The position numbers and the translations under genes are program-made. Positions 5,480-6,520 of a DNA stretch of 6,520 bases are shown in pieces. The stretch comes from Synergistaceae bacterium. Its GTDB lineage: Bacteria; Synergistota; Synergistia; Synergistales; Synergistaceae. The notes beneath the pieces are model-generated. The model searched no databases. It was not told where the DNA came from and saw only the letters and a list, made by a program, of their open reading frames with translations. Where the stretch lies: positions 1-6,520 of the forward strand of contig JAISDQ010000285.1 in NCBI GenBank assembly GCA_031264605.1. The letters run 5' to 3'. Each line of letters starts with the position of its first letter. Positions within the stretch are counted from its first letter, which is position 1.

Positions 5480-6520
5480 ATGAAGCTCACGCAATCAAAC
5501 GTAACCGCCATAAAGCCGAATGGGAAAAAGCAATGGGTATCAGACGACGACACGCGCGGCCTCAAGCTGTATGTCGGGCCGACCGGAGTTAAAGTCTGGT
5601 ACTACGTGAAGCGTGACGCCAATAGAAAAGTCGTCTACCGTAAAATCGGCCCGTTCCCTGATTTGTCGCTTGCTGAAGCAAGAGAGCAAGCGCGGATACT
5701 CGGAGGGAAAATAGCTCTCAAGGAAGATATCAAGCGTGAGAAACCCGCCGAAAAGATGAAGCTGGCCGAATTGTTGAACAGGTATGAAACGAACGTCGCG
5801 AGCGGTCAAAAATCCGGCGCGCAGACTATGTATATATTACGTTCGTTCATTCATTCCCTGCTTGATATGCCTATCGACGAAATAACGCCCGCCGTGATCG
5901 AGGACTTACGCCAAAATAAAAAAAGGGACTGCAAGGGAACGACGTTCAACAAGAGAATCGGAACCTTGCGTACGGCGCTTGAATGGGGAGTAGATAACCC
6001 TAATATACCCATTGAAGAAAACCCGCTTACCCGGCTTCGCCGTCAAAGCGAACACGATAACTTGAAGATAATGAAATTCCTCAACGAGGAAGAAATAAGG
6101 CGGCTTTTCGCGGCCCTTGACGACCGAGAAGATAACATGAGGAAACATCGCGCGAGCCATGAAAACTGGAACCTTGAAAGAGATTATGAACCGCTTCCGA
6201 CGAAAACCGGCGCGTTCGTCGATTACCTCAAGCCGATGATTATCTTTGCCTTGAATACAGGTGCAAGACGCGGAAGTATTTTCAACCTCGAATGGCGCGA
6301 TTTAGATTTCACCGCTAAGAAGGTAATGCTTCGCGGTGAAGCGGGAAAAACTGGCGAAACGACCGTTATTGACATGACGCCTTTCCTTTTCGGCACTATG
6401 ACGGAATGGCGCGAGCAATGCGAGAACATACAGCCAAACGATCTAGTTTTCCCGTCCCCCAAAACCGGGAAGCGCTTCACCGATATAAAAAAAAGCTGGC
6501 AATCTTTGACAAAGGCGGCT
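5480..6520 (+). CDS. P4-type tyrosine recombinase / integrase (3' end cut by window)
   Basis: The frame is open from ATG 5480 to the window edge (347 codons, no stop). A ribosome binding site GGGG (5468-5471) lies 8 bases before the ATG. Residues 1 to about 85 resemble the DUF4102 arm-DNA-binding domain: a DTRGLKLYVGPTGVKVWYY strand pair, then IGPFPDLSLAEAREQA. Residues about 94-185 form the SAM-like core-binding domain. The catalytic domain follows, with NTGARRGSIFNLEW carrying the probable first catalytic arginine at Arg263 and a hairpin AGKTGE with candidate catalytic Lys290. The segment with RASHENW and FVDYLKPMIIFAL before it is a known feature of one P4-like subfamily. The usual Glu after RRG is Ser266. 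The HxxR box, second His/Trp and nucleophilic Tyr lie beyond the edge, so activity cannot be judged. The enzyme would catalyse site-specific integration and excision at the tRNA-Gly site. Its lower GC than the genes to the left marks it as acquired. Confidence 0.9.
   Translation, partial: MKLTQSNVTAIKPNGKKQWVSDDDTRGLKLYVGPTGVKVWYYVKRDANRKVVYRKIGPFPDLSLAEAREQARILGGKIALKEDIKREKPAEKMKLAELLNRYETNVASGQKSGAQTMYILRSFIHSLLDMPIDEITPAVIEDLRQNKKRDCKGTTFNKRIGTLRTALEWGVDNPNIPIEENPLTRLRRQSEHDNLKIMKFLNEEEIRRLFAALDDREDNMRKHRASHENWNLERDYEPLPTKTGAFVDYLKPMIIFALNTGARRGSIFNLEWRDLDFTAKKVMLRGEAGKTGETTVIDMTPFLFGTMTEWREQCENIQPNDLVFPSPKTGKRFTDIKKSWQSLTKAA

Noticed and set aside
5383..5565. Small minus-strand frame of 60 codons near the element end
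   Set aside because: It overlaps the integrase N-terminus antisense and spans the repeat and promoter region; no ribosome binding site or family resemblance was seen.

Overview
The window looks like a bacterial chromosome segment of moderately high GC ending in the first kilobase of an integrated mobile element. Positions 1 to about 5296 carry compact, same-strand housekeeping genes; one sampled stretch (4201-4260) is 60% G+C. From about 5297 onward the sequence belongs to an element inserted in a glycine tRNA gene and is poorer in GC (47% at 6001-6060). The phylum cannot be fixed from sequence alone. The gene content and the style of the MnmG and NPD-family proteins made me think of an anaerobe such as a Synergistota member, but I hold that loosely.

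Layout: (1) 1-2655 is a translationally coupled cluster: the 3' end of recF, mnmG, and a DUF721/DciA-type gene. It links replication and recombination functions with tRNA wobble-base modification. (2) 2656-3806 starts a new transcription unit with an extended -10 promoter, a structured leader, and a TTG-started FMN enzyme of the nitronate monooxygenase/FabK superfamily that has a four-cysteine C-terminal motif. (3) 3822-5138 is an LplT-like major facilitator transporter 15 bases downstream, probably co-transcribed. (4) 5203-5301 on the minus strand holds the 3' half of a tRNA-Gly(TCC) gene and its own rho-independent terminator; the 5' half (acceptor strand and D-arm) is missing. (5) 5302-5479 is an AT-rich element end with repeats and a promoter-like sequence. 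(6) 5480-6520 is a P4-type tyrosine integrase, open to the window edge.

The best reading of the right end is an attachment junction. The integrase recombined in the anticodon loop, leaving the displaced chromosomal 3' half of the tRNA beside the transporter gene. The element's copy of the 3' half should restore an intact tRNA at its far end, outside the window. The cargo also lies outside, so I cannot say whether it encodes anything new. No CRISPR array, rRNA, complete tRNA, insertion sequence or recognisable defence gene is visible here.
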